From an uncultured Prevotellaceae bacterium (lineage in GTDB: Bacteria; Bacteroidota; Bacteroidia; Bacteroidales; Bacteroidaceae): a DNA stretch of 48,671 nucleotides. The notes beneath the pieces were generated by a model. That model worked only from the letters and a program-made list of their open reading frames with translations. It had not been told where the DNA came from and made no database searches. Numbering within the stretch: the stretch's first letter is position 1; every line of letters begins with the position of its first letter. Where the stretch lies: contig CAMHUU010000019.1 in assembly GCA_946188395.1 (NCBI GenBank), positions 1 through 48,671 of the forward strand. Direction: 5' to 3'. Shown here piece after piece: positions 8,272-15,849 of the stretch. Made by a program: the position numbers and the translations under genes.

Positions 8272-9204
8272 GATTTCTTTGATGTTGTAAAGCGGACGTC
8301 GCTTTACCTCATTGTAGATTTTACCTACATAGACTCCCGTAATACCAAGGCTGATAAGGACGAAACCGCCTACAAGCCAAACGGAAAGGATTAGCGACGA
8401 CCAGCCGGGAATGGCTGTGCCGACTATCAGTGCACGAAGCACGTAAATGGCTATACCGAAGCTAATCACAAGGAATAGCAGCCCTAAATAAATGATATTA
8501 TAAAGGGGCTTGACGCTGAACGAAGTAATGCCGTCAAGGGCCAGATTCAGCATCTTGCTTAACGTATATTTCGATGTGCCAGCCTGTCGCTCGCTAATTA
8601 CATCGTCAACCGTTGTCGAAGGCAGGCCAATCATAGGAATCAGTCCACGCAGATAGAGGTTACGTTCGTCATAACCAGACAGCATCTCCAAGGTACGACG
8701 ACTCAGCAGACGGAAGTCTGCATGATTGTAGACACTCTCCACACCCATGGAACTTTGCAGCTTGTAAAACGCTTGAGCCGTCATACGCTTTAATGGCGGA
8801 TCGGCCTTGCGCGACACCTTTACGCCATACACGATGTCGTTGCCAGCCAGAAAGTCCTTCACCATCTGGGGAATACACTCAATATCGTCCTGCAAATCAG
8901 CATCGATGGTCACCACAGCATCAGCCCAATCCTTGGCAGTCATCATACCAGCCATAATGGCATTCTGATGCCCCACATTACGGGCCAGATTGATGCCACG
9001 CACTAGAGGATTCTCACGATGTAACTCACTGATTATCTGCCAAGTCGAGTCTTTACTACCATCATTGACAAAAACCATCATACTGTCTTCGGCTATCAAG
9101 CCTTCGGACATCATACGCTTGAACAACGCTGTCAGGCGATCAACAGAGTGGCGAAGCACTTCTTCCTCGTTGTAACAGGGCGATACTGTGGCTAACTTAA
9201 TCAT
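8266..9204 (-). CDS. GT2 polyprenyl-phosphate glycosyltransferase (DPM/GtrB-like)
   Basis: The 312-residue enzyme has VSPCYNEEEVLRHSVDRL at the N-terminus, VFVNDGSKDSTW near 44-55 and TIDADLQDDIE at about 99-109. The NVGHQNAIMAGM block near 76-87 is typical of dolichol-phosphate mannosyltransferase and GtrB proteins. Two C-terminal membrane helices (about 232-256 and 268-292) anchor it, as in GtrB. It likely moves a sugar from a nucleotide onto undecaprenyl phosphate for use by a membrane transferase such as the adjacent GT87 protein. It is the last gene of the apparent greA-to-GT2 leftward run, 10 bp after the deacetylase gene. Confidence 0.88.
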   Translation of the reverse strand: MIKLATVSPCYNEEEVLRHSVDRLTALFKRMMSEGLIAEDSMMVFVNDGSKDSTWQIISELHRENPLVRGINLARNVGHQNAIMAGMMTAKDWADAVVTIDADLQDDIECIPQMVKDFLAGNDIVYGVKVSRKADPPLKRMTAQAFYKLQSSMGVESVYNHADFRLLSRRTLEMLSGYDERNLYLRGLIPMIGLPSTTVDDVISERQAGTSKYTLSKMLNLALDGITSFSVKPLYNIIYLGLLFLVISFGIAIYVLRALIVGTAIPGWSSLILSVWLVGGFVLISLGITGVYVGKIYNEVKRRPLYNIKEIL

Positions 9205-9214
9205 GATGCTTTTA

Positions 9215-9991
9215 CTATTTTACTCGTTCCACAAATTCACTGAAGGTAATAAACTCATGTTGCTGTGATTTCAGCATAACAATCAGACTGCCAAGACGCT
9301 GCATCATCTGACGTCCACTGTGATTACGGATGATAAACGGCATCATGAATTCCGGATGTTCTTTCAGGTCAAAGAATTCCCACGGATGGAAGTAAGTGAC
9401 GAAATAACCGTCGTGCTTCAGTGTGCGACGCACCAGCCAATGATATAAGCCCTCAGGCAGATTGTGCAGCGAGAGCCAGAATAAGGGGAAGCGCACCCAG
9501 GGAGTCACCGAGGCAGGAATCTGCATCACATTGCCATTCATAAACCATGTACGAGGTGCTGTCAAATGCATATAACGGCCAGGTATGAAGGCGGGGTTCA
9601 ACGACGAGTTATAGCGATACCCCACACGGGCTATCTCGCTGTCACTGACGGGAAACATACGAGGCTGACGATAGCCATAGACTTGACGGCCCGTCACACG
9701 CTCCACAATCTGTTTCGATACCTCGAAGTCACTCTCCTTGGGTTGCCAATGGTCTACACCATGACAGGCAACCTCATGTCCATCGTCCATAATACGCTGC
9801 ATCAAGTCAGGTGCTTGTTCAGCAAAATTACCCGTGCAGAAGAAGGTTGCCCGGACATCGTGCTCTTTCAATACATCGAGGATACGGTTCGTACCTTCTA
9901 CGCTGACCTTCATACCTTCTGCCAACGAGAAATCCACGCCATGCTCACGAGGTACGTCGAACTCCTCTGTGTCAAAACTCAGCAGTATCAT
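9215..9991 (-). CDS. polysaccharide deacetylase family protein (CE4)
   Basis: The 258-residue protein has MILLSFDTEEFD at the start, with the NodB-type catalytic/metal Asp at 7. RATFFCTGNFAEQAPDL follows near 48-64, and GHEVACHGVDHW near 71-82 supplies the H-x3-H metal ligands (H77, H81). The C-terminal FVTYFHPWEF is like the PEP-CTERM/DUF3473 type of deacetylase. There is no signal peptide, so the enzyme probably acts in the cytoplasm on a lipid-linked or nucleotide sugar and not on exported polymer. It sits between the GT2 and nucleotidyltransferase genes with gaps of 10 and 21 bp, suggesting one pathway. Confidence 0.85.
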   Translation of the reverse strand: MILLSFDTEEFDVPREHGVDFSLAEGMKVSVEGTNRILDVLKEHDVRATFFCTGNFAEQAPDLMQRIMDDGHEVACHGVDHWQPKESDFEVSKQIVERVTGRQVYGYRQPRMFPVSDSEIARVGYRYNSSLNPAFIPGRYMHLTAPRTWFMNGNVMQIPASVTPWVRFPLFWLSLHNLPEGLYHWLVRRTLKHDGYFVTYFHPWEFFDLKEHPEFMMPFIIRNHSGRQMMQRLGSLIVMLKSQQHEFITFSEFVERVK

Positions 9992-10012
9992 GTTTCCTTA
10001 CTTTTATCGTAA

Positions 10013-10741
10013 TCAGTAAAGTTCAGCAGGAATAAGTTCCTTGGCACGTTGGAAATCCTCCACCGTATCGAGTTCAACAGAGAAGAGGTCAGTGGTATCG
10101 ACCACACGGAAGTGAAAACCCTGTGGAATCAGGCGTTCGAAGGCACGTTCATAGAAGATATCGATGAGGCCCTCGTGTTCTATCATCTGCTCCAATTCCT
10201 GGAACAATGCTGTGGAATAGTCTGCAGCAATACGCTCTATTCCTACCGACTCGCCAATGGCATCGGCAATACTGCACGTCTTACTCAGTTCTACCACACG
10301 CCCCGACTCATCGACAATAATCTTAATTTCCTCCTCGCCACACTCATGACGGTTCAAGGCCAAGGCTGTACCCAGCTGTCTGACCATACGGTTCACAGCC
10401 TGAGGGTCACACAGAATATCGCTGTCCATCAGCAGGAAATCATGACCATCAGTAAAGGGACGAGTCATCCACAGCGAGAAGATATTGTTGTTGTGCTCGT
10501 AATCAGCATTATGAATGAAATGAATGGTCAACTCAGGATAGTGGGCTGTGAGAAAACTACGCAGCATCTCTCCGCGATAGCCAGTCACAACAACCAGCTC
10601 TTTTATGCCGGCTTCCAGCATAGCATCGACAGTTCGGGCCAGCAAGGTGCGCTCACCCACCTTCAGCAGGCATTTGGGACACTCGTCAGTCAGCGGGCGC
10701 AGGCGCTTAGCCATACCTGCAGCAAGAATAACTCCAATCAT
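10013..10741 (-). CDS. sugar-phosphate/phosphocholine-type nucleotidyltransferase (LicC-like)
   Basis: The 242-residue protein opens with IGVILAAGMAKRLRPLTDEC then PKCLLKVGERTLL, the G-G/A-x-G-x-R-L and PK nucleotide-binding motifs of NTP transferases. The motif DSDILCD near 140 holds a metal-binding Asp. The central block YEHNNNIFSLWM resembles LicC-type CTP:phosphocholine and inositol-phosphate cytidylyltransferases more than RmlA-type enzymes. It may activate a head group or sugar for the neighbouring transferase. It is followed by the deacetylase and GT2 genes. The substrate is uncertain. Confidence 0.75.
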   Translation of the reverse strand: MIGVILAAGMAKRLRPLTDECPKCLLKVGERTLLARTVDAMLEAGIKELVVVTGYRGEMLRSFLTAHYPELTIHFIHNADYEHNNNIFSLWMTRPFTDGHDFLLMDSDILCDPQAVNRMVRQLGTALALNRHECGEEEIKIIVDESGRVVELSKTCSIADAIGESVGIERIAADYSTALFQELEQMIEHEGLIDIFYERAFERLIPQGFHFRVVDTTDLFSVELDTVEDFQRAKELIPAELY

Positions 10742-10745
10742 ATTA

Positions 10746-10777
10746 AGTTGAGAGTTGAGAGTTTAAAGTTTAGAGTT
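10746..10777. repeat. imperfect 7-bp tandem repeat between HIT and nucleotidyltransferase genes
   Basis: The units AGTTGAG, AGTTGAG, AGTTTAA, AGTTTAG and a final AGTT run from 10746 to 10777. They fill nearly all of the 34-bp gap and touch the HIT stop codon. The function is unknown. Confidence 0.8.
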
Positions 10778-11168
10778 ATTTGAAAGCGGCCTGGATCTTG
10801 GCAGCTATTTCCTTGAATTCCTCCTCGGTTAGCTTCAACTTCTCACGGCGGAAGTCAGCATCGGCCTCGCTCTGCATAGGAATCAAATGAATGTGAGCAT
10901 GAGCCACCTCCAAGCCCAGTACCACCTGAGCCACCTTTTTACAGGGGAATGCCTGTTTGATGGCAACAGCCACGCGCTTGGCAAACTGCTGATAACGAGC
11001 CAGTTCGTCGTCGGTCATATCAAAGAAATAGTCAACCTCGCGACGGGGAATCACCAACGTATGACCCTTTACCAACGGATTGATGTCGAGGAATGCATAA
11101 AATTCCTCATTCTCTGCACATTTGTAGCTGGAAATCTCACCAGCAGCAATCTTTGAAAATATATCCAT
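10776..11168 (-). CDS. HIT family protein (histidine triad nucleotide hydrolase)
   Basis: The 130-residue protein contains HAHIHLIP with His90, His92 and His94, the H-x-H-x-H triad of the Hint/HIT family. The earlier LDINPLVKGHTLVIPRREV (about 28-46) is the standard substrate-binding region. HIT proteins hydrolyse AMP-lysine or other nucleoside phosphoramidates, and their cell role is usually unclear. The gene follows greA by 48 bp (which hold an 8-bp tandem repeat) and precedes the nucleotidyltransferase gene by 34 bp. A greA-HIT order is common in Bacteroidales as far as I recall. Confidence 0.93.
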   Translation of the reverse strand: MDIFSKIAAGEISSYKCAENEEFYAFLDINPLVKGHTLVIPRREVDYFFDMTDDELARYQQFAKRVAVAIKQAFPCKKVAQVVLGLEVAHAHIHLIPMQSEADADFRREKLKLTEEEFKEIAAKIQAAFK

Positions 11169-11180
11169 AGTCTTTTCGGA

Positions 11181-11212
11181 ATAACGGTATAACGGAATAA
11201 CATGATAACGAC
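11181..11212. repeat. 8-bp tandem repeat between greA and HIT genes
   Basis: Four units with an exact 8-bp period: ATAACGGT, ATAACGGA, ATAACATG and ATAACGAC (11181-11212). They fill most of the 48-bp gap. Confidence 0.8.
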
Positions 11213-11216
11213 AGCA

Positions 11217-11684
11217 TTACGCTATCGAAATCTTCTCAATACGCAGTTTGATGGTTCCACGGGGAATCTTGATTTCCACCTCATCACCGACCTTCTTGCC
11301 CAACAAGCCCTGGGCAATAGGAGTCTTGATAGAGATTTTGCCGGCACGGAGGTCGGCCTCGTTCTCGCTGACAATGGTATAGCTCATCGTGGAATTAGTG
11401 GTCAGGTTAGTCATCTCCACCTTCGTCAGAATCTGGACAGAATCCGTGTTCAGGCGAGACGTATCCACAATCTTTGCCTCAGAAATTGTGGTCTTCAGAC
11501 GATTAATCTTGTCCTCCAAATGAGCCTGAGCCTCTTTGGCCGCGTCGTATTCGCTATTCTCACTTAAGTCGCCCTTCTCGCGAGCCTCAGCAATTGCTGC
11601 AGAGGCCTTCGGACGTTCTACCGCTTCTAAGCGGTGCAGTTCGGCTATGAGTTTATCATAACCCTCTTGTGACATGTATGCCAT
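11217..11684 (-). CDS. greA: transcription elongation factor GreA
   Basis: GreA enters the RNA polymerase secondary channel and stimulates cleavage of backtracked RNA. The 155-residue protein has the usual length. It has an N-terminal coiled coil (MSQEGYDKLIAELHRLEAVE) and the diagnostic tip motif REKGDLSENSEYDAAKEAQ with its acidic residues near 36-54. The FKBP-like C-terminal domain ends QGLLGKKVGDEVEIKIPRGT. It has a clear promoter at 11798-11829 and a leader of about 105 nt that contains a terminator-like hairpin. It is first of a leftward run that includes HIT and glycan genes. Confidence 0.96.
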   Translation of the reverse strand: MAYMSQEGYDKLIAELHRLEAVERPKASAAIAEAREKGDLSENSEYDAAKEAQAHLEDKINRLKTTISEAKIVDTSRLNTDSVQILTKVEMTNLTTNSTMSYTIVSENEADLRAGKISIKTPIAQGLLGKKVGDEVEIKIPRGTIKLRIEKISIA

Positions 11685-11727
11685 AATATTATATCTTTAA
11701 TTGTTTTATGTTTCTTGCCTCAGACGT

Positions 11728-11767
11728 AAAAAAGAAAGAATCCCGACTCTTCACCCTGTCGGAATCC
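11728..11767 (-). terminator. terminator-like hairpin inside the greA leader
   Basis: In the minus-strand RNA, GGAUUCCGAC (11767-11758) pairs fully with GUCGGGAUUC (11747-11738), including two G-U pairs, around a 10-nt loop. UUUCUUUUUU follows (11737-11728). It lies between the greA promoter and the greA ATG, and no other leftward gene ends here. It may therefore act as an attenuator or make a short leader RNA. Confidence 0.7.
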
Positions 11768-11797
11768 CTGAACTTTTATCATGTCTTTATCCGTTTG

Positions 11798-11829
11798 CAA
11801 AGATAGTAAATTATTCCCAACTGACCAAA
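11798..11829 (-). promoter_or_regulatory. greA promoter
   Basis: On the minus strand, TTTG at 11829-11826, a 20-bp spacer and TATCTTTG at 11805-11798 give a near-perfect Bacteroidetes promoter. Transcription should start near 11791, leaving about 105 nt before the greA ATG. Confidence 0.82.
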
Positions 11830-11908
11830 TTTTCGGCAAAAAACTTTAAAAAATGATTGATTTAGGTCAAGAAACAAACTCCCGCACACCATTTTTATTA
11901 TAATTTCC

Positions 11909-11939
11909 TTGTAGTCAAAACAAGAATGTCGTACCTTTG
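11909..11939 (+). promoter_or_regulatory. promoter of the epimerase/PAP2 operon
   Basis: TTG at 11909-11911 and TACCTTTG at 11932-11939 are 20 bp apart. The start site near 11946 gives a leader of about 75 nt that includes the hairpin at 11983-12008. Confidence 0.8.
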
Positions 11940-11982
11940 CAGCGTGTTTTTCATAGTATTAGATTTAAGGTTAACAAAGGTC

Positions 11983-12008
11983 GGGGCTCAGCGGAGTCCC
12001 ATTTTTTT
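11983..12008 (+). terminator. terminator-like hairpin in the epimerase leader
   Basis: GGGGCTC (11983-11989) pairs with GAGTCCC (11994-12000) through an AGCG loop, and ATTTTTTT follows. It is a compact intrinsic terminator that ends 12 bases before the ATG at 12020, downstream of a good promoter. An attenuator or a short independent RNA of about 60 nt are both possible. The rest of 11806-11908 holds no gene that I can see. Confidence 0.72.
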
Positions 12009-12019
12009 CATGTAAGCGT

Positions 12020-13042
12020 ATGAATCCAAAGATATTGATTACTGGAGCCAGTGGTTTCATCGGCTCGTTCATCGTAGAAGAAGCCATCAATCGGGGCTTT
12101 GAAGTGTGGGCTGCTATGCGTAAGAGCAGTTCACGCCAGTTCCTGTCTGACGATCGCATCCACTTCATCGAACTAAACCTTGCATCGGAAAAAGACTTGA
12201 AACAGCAGTTAGCAGACCACTCGTTCGATTACGTGGTGCATGCAGCCGGCGTAACAAAGTGTCTGGACAAAAAGGACTTTTTCCGCATTAACACAGAAGG
12301 CACCCAACACTTGGTGCGTGCTTTGTTAGAACTGAACATGCCCCTGAAGCGCTTTGTTTACATCAGCTCGTTGAGCATCATGGGAGCCATCCGCGAGGAG
12401 CAGCCTTACCAAGAAATACGCGAAAGCGACGAGGCGCACCCCAATACGGCCTATGGTGAGAGTAAGCTGATGGCAGAACAATGGCTTGACTCCGTCAATG
12501 AAAAACTCAAAACAAGACAAGCAGAACTGCCCTTTGTCATCCTTCGTCCTACGGGAGTCTACGGTCCTCGCGAGCGCGACTATTTCATGATGGCCAAGAG
12601 CATCAAGGCACATACTGACTTTGCTGTCGGATTCAAACAGCAAGACATTACCTTCGTCTATGTCACAGACGTGGTTCAAGCTGTATTTCTGGCCTTGGAA
12701 AAGGGAAAGACAGGACGGCGCTATTTTCTTTCCGACGGAGAGGTTTACCAGTCGTCGACCTTCAGCAACCTTATCCGACAAGAGCTGGGCAATCCTTGGC
12801 GGATTCGCATCACGGCTCCCGTATGGCTGTTGCGCATCATCACTTTCTTTGGTGAATACCTTGCCCATCTGACGGGCAAGGTGACAGCACTCAACAACGA
12901 CAAATACAACATCATGCGCCAGCGCAACTGGCGGTGCGACATAGCGCCTGCACGACAGGAACTGGGTTATGAACCACAGGTCAAGTTGGAAGAAGGCGTA
13001 CGTCGTAGTATCAAATGGTATAAGGAGAATCAATGGCTATAA
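12020..13042 (+). CDS. NAD(P)-dependent epimerase/dehydratase (extended SDR)
   Basis: The 340-residue protein starts with PKILITGASGFIGSFIVEEA, giving the nucleotide-binding GxxGxxG at 9-15. It has the catalytic pair YGESK (Y145, K149) and LRPTGVYGPRERDYFMM, as in extended short-chain dehydrogenases. The PAP2 gene overlaps it by 10 bp, so the two are translationally coupled. Some proteins of this family reduce 3-ketosphinganine or ceramide precursors (CerR-type), and Bacteroidales make sphingolipids. That makes a lipid substrate plausible, but a nucleotide-sugar epimerase is equally allowed by the motifs. The start follows a leader with a terminator-like hairpin. Confidence 0.82.
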   Translation: MNPKILITGASGFIGSFIVEEAINRGFEVWAAMRKSSSRQFLSDDRIHFIELNLASEKDLKQQLADHSFDYVVHAAGVTKCLDKKDFFRINTEGTQHLVRALLELNMPLKRFVYISSLSIMGAIREEQPYQEIRESDEAHPNTAYGESKLMAEQWLDSVNEKLKTRQAELPFVILRPTGVYGPRERDYFMMAKSIKAHTDFAVGFKQQDITFVYVTDVVQAVFLALEKGKTGRRYFLSDGEVYQSSTFSNLIRQELGNPWRIRITAPVWLLRIITFFGEYLAHLTGKVTALNNDKYNIMRQRNWRCDIAPARQELGYEPQVKLEEGVRRSIKWYKENQWL

Positions 13043-13995
13043 GTATCGGCAACTACTGCTTACGAGACACTAAGCCCATCAAGGGGCTGCTCACTGCTGA
13101 ATGGATAGCAATGGGGTATCTGTTGCTGACACTGTTAATGATGGCCATTATGTGGCCAAAGCTCGTCCATCCCGAGTCCATGCTGTGGGGACGTTTCTTT
13201 TTTGTCGTGTCCACCGTGGCGGCATGGGGTGTATATCGTCTATTCCCCTGCCGACTGGCCCTGCTGGCACGCGTCGTACTGCAAATGGCTTTCCTCTCGT
13301 GGTGGTATCCCGACACTTATGAGCTCAATCGTACCCTACCAAATCTGGACCACCTTTTTGCATCCTGCGAACAGATCCTCTTCGGCTGTCAGCCCTCACT
13401 GCTGTTCTCACAATATATCCCATGGGGATGGTTTTCCGAACTGATGTGCATGGGATATGTCAGCTACTTCCCGCTGATGACGCTGCTCCTGCTCTACTAT
13501 TTTTTCCAGCGGCACAATGAGTTCCTTAAGGCTGCATTCGTCGTGTTAGGCTCCTTCTTTGCCTACTATGTCGTCTTCATCCTTCTGCCTGTCACCGGAC
13601 CGCAATTTTACTATTTGGCAGTAGGTAGCGATCAGATAGCACAAGGCATCTTTCCAGACCTCGGCGACTGGTTCCTGACTCACAGTGAACGCATGGCGGC
13701 ACCAGGGTGGAAAGATGGTTTCTTTTACCATCTGCTCGACCTGACGCACGATGCAGGAGAACGACCTACGGCAGCATTCCCCAGCAGTCATGTGGGTGTA
13801 ACAACCGTCGTCATGCTGTTGGCATTACGCACACGCAGCAAATGGCTCGTGCTGACCATACTGCCATTTTACATACTGATGTGCCTGTCAACGGTCTATA
13901 TCTACGCCCATTATGCCATCGACGCATTAGCCGGACTTATCACTGGCGCACTGGTCTATTTTCTGCTCCTTCGCCTCTATCCTAACAAGGAGTAA
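13033..13995 (+). CDS. PAP2-superfamily membrane protein, Aur1-like
   Basis: The 320-residue polytopic membrane protein contains ERPTAAFPSSHVGVTT (H253), then STVYIYAHYAIDALAG (H293, D297). These are the C2 and C3 motifs of lipid phosphatases/phosphotransferases, facing the outside of the inner membrane. The long N-terminal membrane part (residues 1-220) makes it larger than simple PAP2 phosphatases. It resembles the Aur1/inositolphosphorylceramide-synthase branch. It overlaps and follows the SDR gene by coupling. A head-group transfer to ceramide or another lipid is a reasonable inference, and plain lipid phosphate phosphatase activity is the alternative. A small CTGTCC/GGACAG hairpin without a T-run follows at 13999-14015. 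Confidence 0.78.
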   Translation: MAISIGNYCLRDTKPIKGLLTAEWIAMGYLLLTLLMMAIMWPKLVHPESMLWGRFFFVVSTVAAWGVYRLFPCRLALLARVVLQMAFLSWWYPDTYELNRTLPNLDHLFASCEQILFGCQPSLLFSQYIPWGWFSELMCMGYVSYFPLMTLLLLYYFFQRHNEFLKAAFVVLGSFFAYYVVFILLPVTGPQFYYLAVGSDQIAQGIFPDLGDWFLTHSERMAAPGWKDGFFYHLLDLTHDAGERPTAAFPSSHVGVTTVVMLLALRTRSKWLVLTILPFYILMCLSTVYIYAHYAIDALAGLITGALVYFLLLRLYPNKE

Positions 13996-14069
13996 CACCT
14001 GTCCGACAAGGACAGTAAGCACCAAAAATGTTGGAATTCCGTTGATTTTAATTAGATTAACAATAAAAA

Positions 14070-14102
14070 TTGTGCTTTTCCTCGTTTTTTTTCGTACCTT
14101 CG
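14070..14102 (+). promoter_or_regulatory. promoter of the envelope operon 14130-19015
   Basis: TACCTTCG at 14095-14102 matches the -7 consensus at seven of eight positions. A TTG at 14070-14072 lies 22 bp upstream. The leader is about 20 nt and A-rich. Confidence 0.65.
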
Positions 14103-14129
14103 CGGCATATTTACATAATAGAAAAACAA

Positions 14130-15815
14130 ATGATGAAAACTAAAGCATTGATTTTGGGTCTGGGCGTATTGCTGATGACCTCGTGTTCAGGTAAGTTAGG
14201 ACAACTAACAAGTGACAATTTCAAGGTAACTCCCAACCCGTTGGAGTCAGAGGCCGGACAGGTTGCAGCAACTGTCAACGGTACGTTCCCCGAGAAATAC
14301 ATGAAGAAGAAGGCTGTGGTGACTGTAGTCCCCGAGTTGCGTTTCACAAAGGATGGCATCCAACAGTCCGTCAAGGGACAGCCCGCCACCTTCCAGGGTG
14401 AGAAAGTGCTGGGCAACGATCAGACCATCTCTTACGTGTTGGGCGGACACTACACCATGAAGACCCAGTTCCCTTACGAAGACGCCATGCAGAAGAGCGA
14501 GCTCTTCTTGACGTTCGACGCCAAGGTGGGTAAGAAGGCCGTACAGGTTCCTGCTGTCAAAGTGGCTGATGGCGTCATCGCCACTAGTGAGTTGTGGCAC
14601 AAGTCTCTGCAGCAGTCGACAGGTAGCGTAGCCCAGGATGCTTTCCAGCGTGTGGTAGCCCAGAAGCAGGAAGCCAACATCAAGTTCCTCATCCAGCAGG
14701 CTGAACTTCGTAAGAGCGAGCTGAAGAACGGTTCTGTACAGGAGTTTGTCACCCTGCTGAAACAGATCAGCCAGGACCGCGAACGTCTGAACCTCCAGAA
14801 CGTCGAGGTTTCTGCCTATGCTTCTCCTGATGGAGGCTTCACCCTGAACGAGAAACTGGCCAACCAGCGTCAGCAGAAGGTCGAGGGTTACGTCAAGCAG
14901 CAGATGAAGCAGGCTAAGCTCACCGAGCCCATCGAGGCCAACTATACTGCTCAGGACTGGGAAGGCTTCCAGCAGTTGGTAGCCGCTTCCAACATTCAGG
15001 ACAAGGATGTCATCCTGCGTGTGTTGTCGATGTATAAGGATCCCGAGGAGCGCGAACAGCAGATCAAAAATATGAGTGCCGGGTTCCGCGAGCTGGCTGA
15101 TGGCATTCTGCCCGAGCTACGCCGTGCCCGTATGACGATTAACTATGAGACCATCGGACGTAACGACCAGCAGATTCAACAGCAGCTGAAAGACGATGCT
15201 ACACAACTCAGCATCGAGGAGATGCTTTATGCTGCTACGCTGACCGACAATGCTGCCGAGAAGAAGGACATCTACGAGAAAACCACCCGTCAGTATGCTC
15301 AGGACGTTCGTGCTTTCAACAACCTCGCCACACTGGCTTGGCAGCAGGGCAACTATACTGAAGCCCGTCAGTGGCTGGAGAAGGCCCAGAATGTCAAAGC
15401 TGACTGTCCCGAGGTGCTGGCTAACTTAGGAATGCTGGCCTTGCAGCAGGGCGACCTACAGAATGCCGAGAATTATATCGGTCGTGCCGCTGGTGCCTAC
15501 AACCTTGCCGAGGCTCTGGGTAACCTGCATCTGGCTCAGGGTAATTACGCTTTGGCAGCACAGGATATGAAGGACGTGGTATCGAACAGTGCCGGTCTGG
15601 CTCAGCTGCTTAACAAGGACTATGTCTCTGCAGCCCAGACGCTGCGTGCCATCAAGAACAGCAACGGCCTCACCGATTATCTGCAGGCCATTGTCTGCGC
15701 CCGTCAGGGCAACGAGGGAATGGCAGGCTTCTTCCTGCGTCAGGCTATTGAAAAGGATGCCTCGCTGGCAGCCTATGCAGCCAACGATCTCGAGCTGAGC
15801 AAGGTAGAAAAATAA
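14130..15815 (+). CDS. lipoprotein with OmpA-like and TPR regions
   Basis: The start chosen is ATG at 14130 (561 aa). It gives the signal peptide MMKTKALILGLGVLLMTSC with lipidated Cys19, and the upstream in-frame region contains the promoter. After a roughly 200-residue N-terminal part comes an OmpA-like stretch (VEVSAYASPDGGFTLNEKLA then NQRQQKVEGYV). This recalls the peptidoglycan-binding fold of outer-membrane proteins. The C-terminal third has TPR-like repeats such as FNNLATLAWQQGNYTEARQW and LANLGMLALQQGDLQNAENY. It probably links peptidoglycan and an outer-membrane complex. The thioredoxin-fold lipoprotein and AsmA-like genes follow in the same operon. The exact role is unknown. Confidence 0.75.
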   Translation: MMKTKALILGLGVLLMTSCSGKLGQLTSDNFKVTPNPLESEAGQVAATVNGTFPEKYMKKKAVVTVVPELRFTKDGIQQSVKGQPATFQGEKVLGNDQTISYVLGGHYTMKTQFPYEDAMQKSELFLTFDAKVGKKAVQVPAVKVADGVIATSELWHKSLQQSTGSVAQDAFQRVVAQKQEANIKFLIQQAELRKSELKNGSVQEFVTLLKQISQDRERLNLQNVEVSAYASPDGGFTLNEKLANQRQQKVEGYVKQQMKQAKLTEPIEANYTAQDWEGFQQLVAASNIQDKDVILRVLSMYKDPEEREQQIKNMSAGFRELADGILPELRRARMTINYETIGRNDQQIQQQLKDDATQLSIEEMLYAATLTDNAAEKKDIYEKTTRQYAQDVRAFNNLATLAWQQGNYTEARQWLEKAQNVKADCPEVLANLGMLALQQGDLQNAENYIGRAAGAYNLAEALGNLHLAQGNYALAAQDMKDVVSNSAGLAQLLNKDYVSAAQTLRAIKNSNGLTDYLQAIVCARQGNEGMAGFFLRQAIEKDASLAAYAANDLELSKVEK

Positions 15816-15849
15816 AAAGAATTCAGAGAAGTTCCAGGAGTTAAGACAA

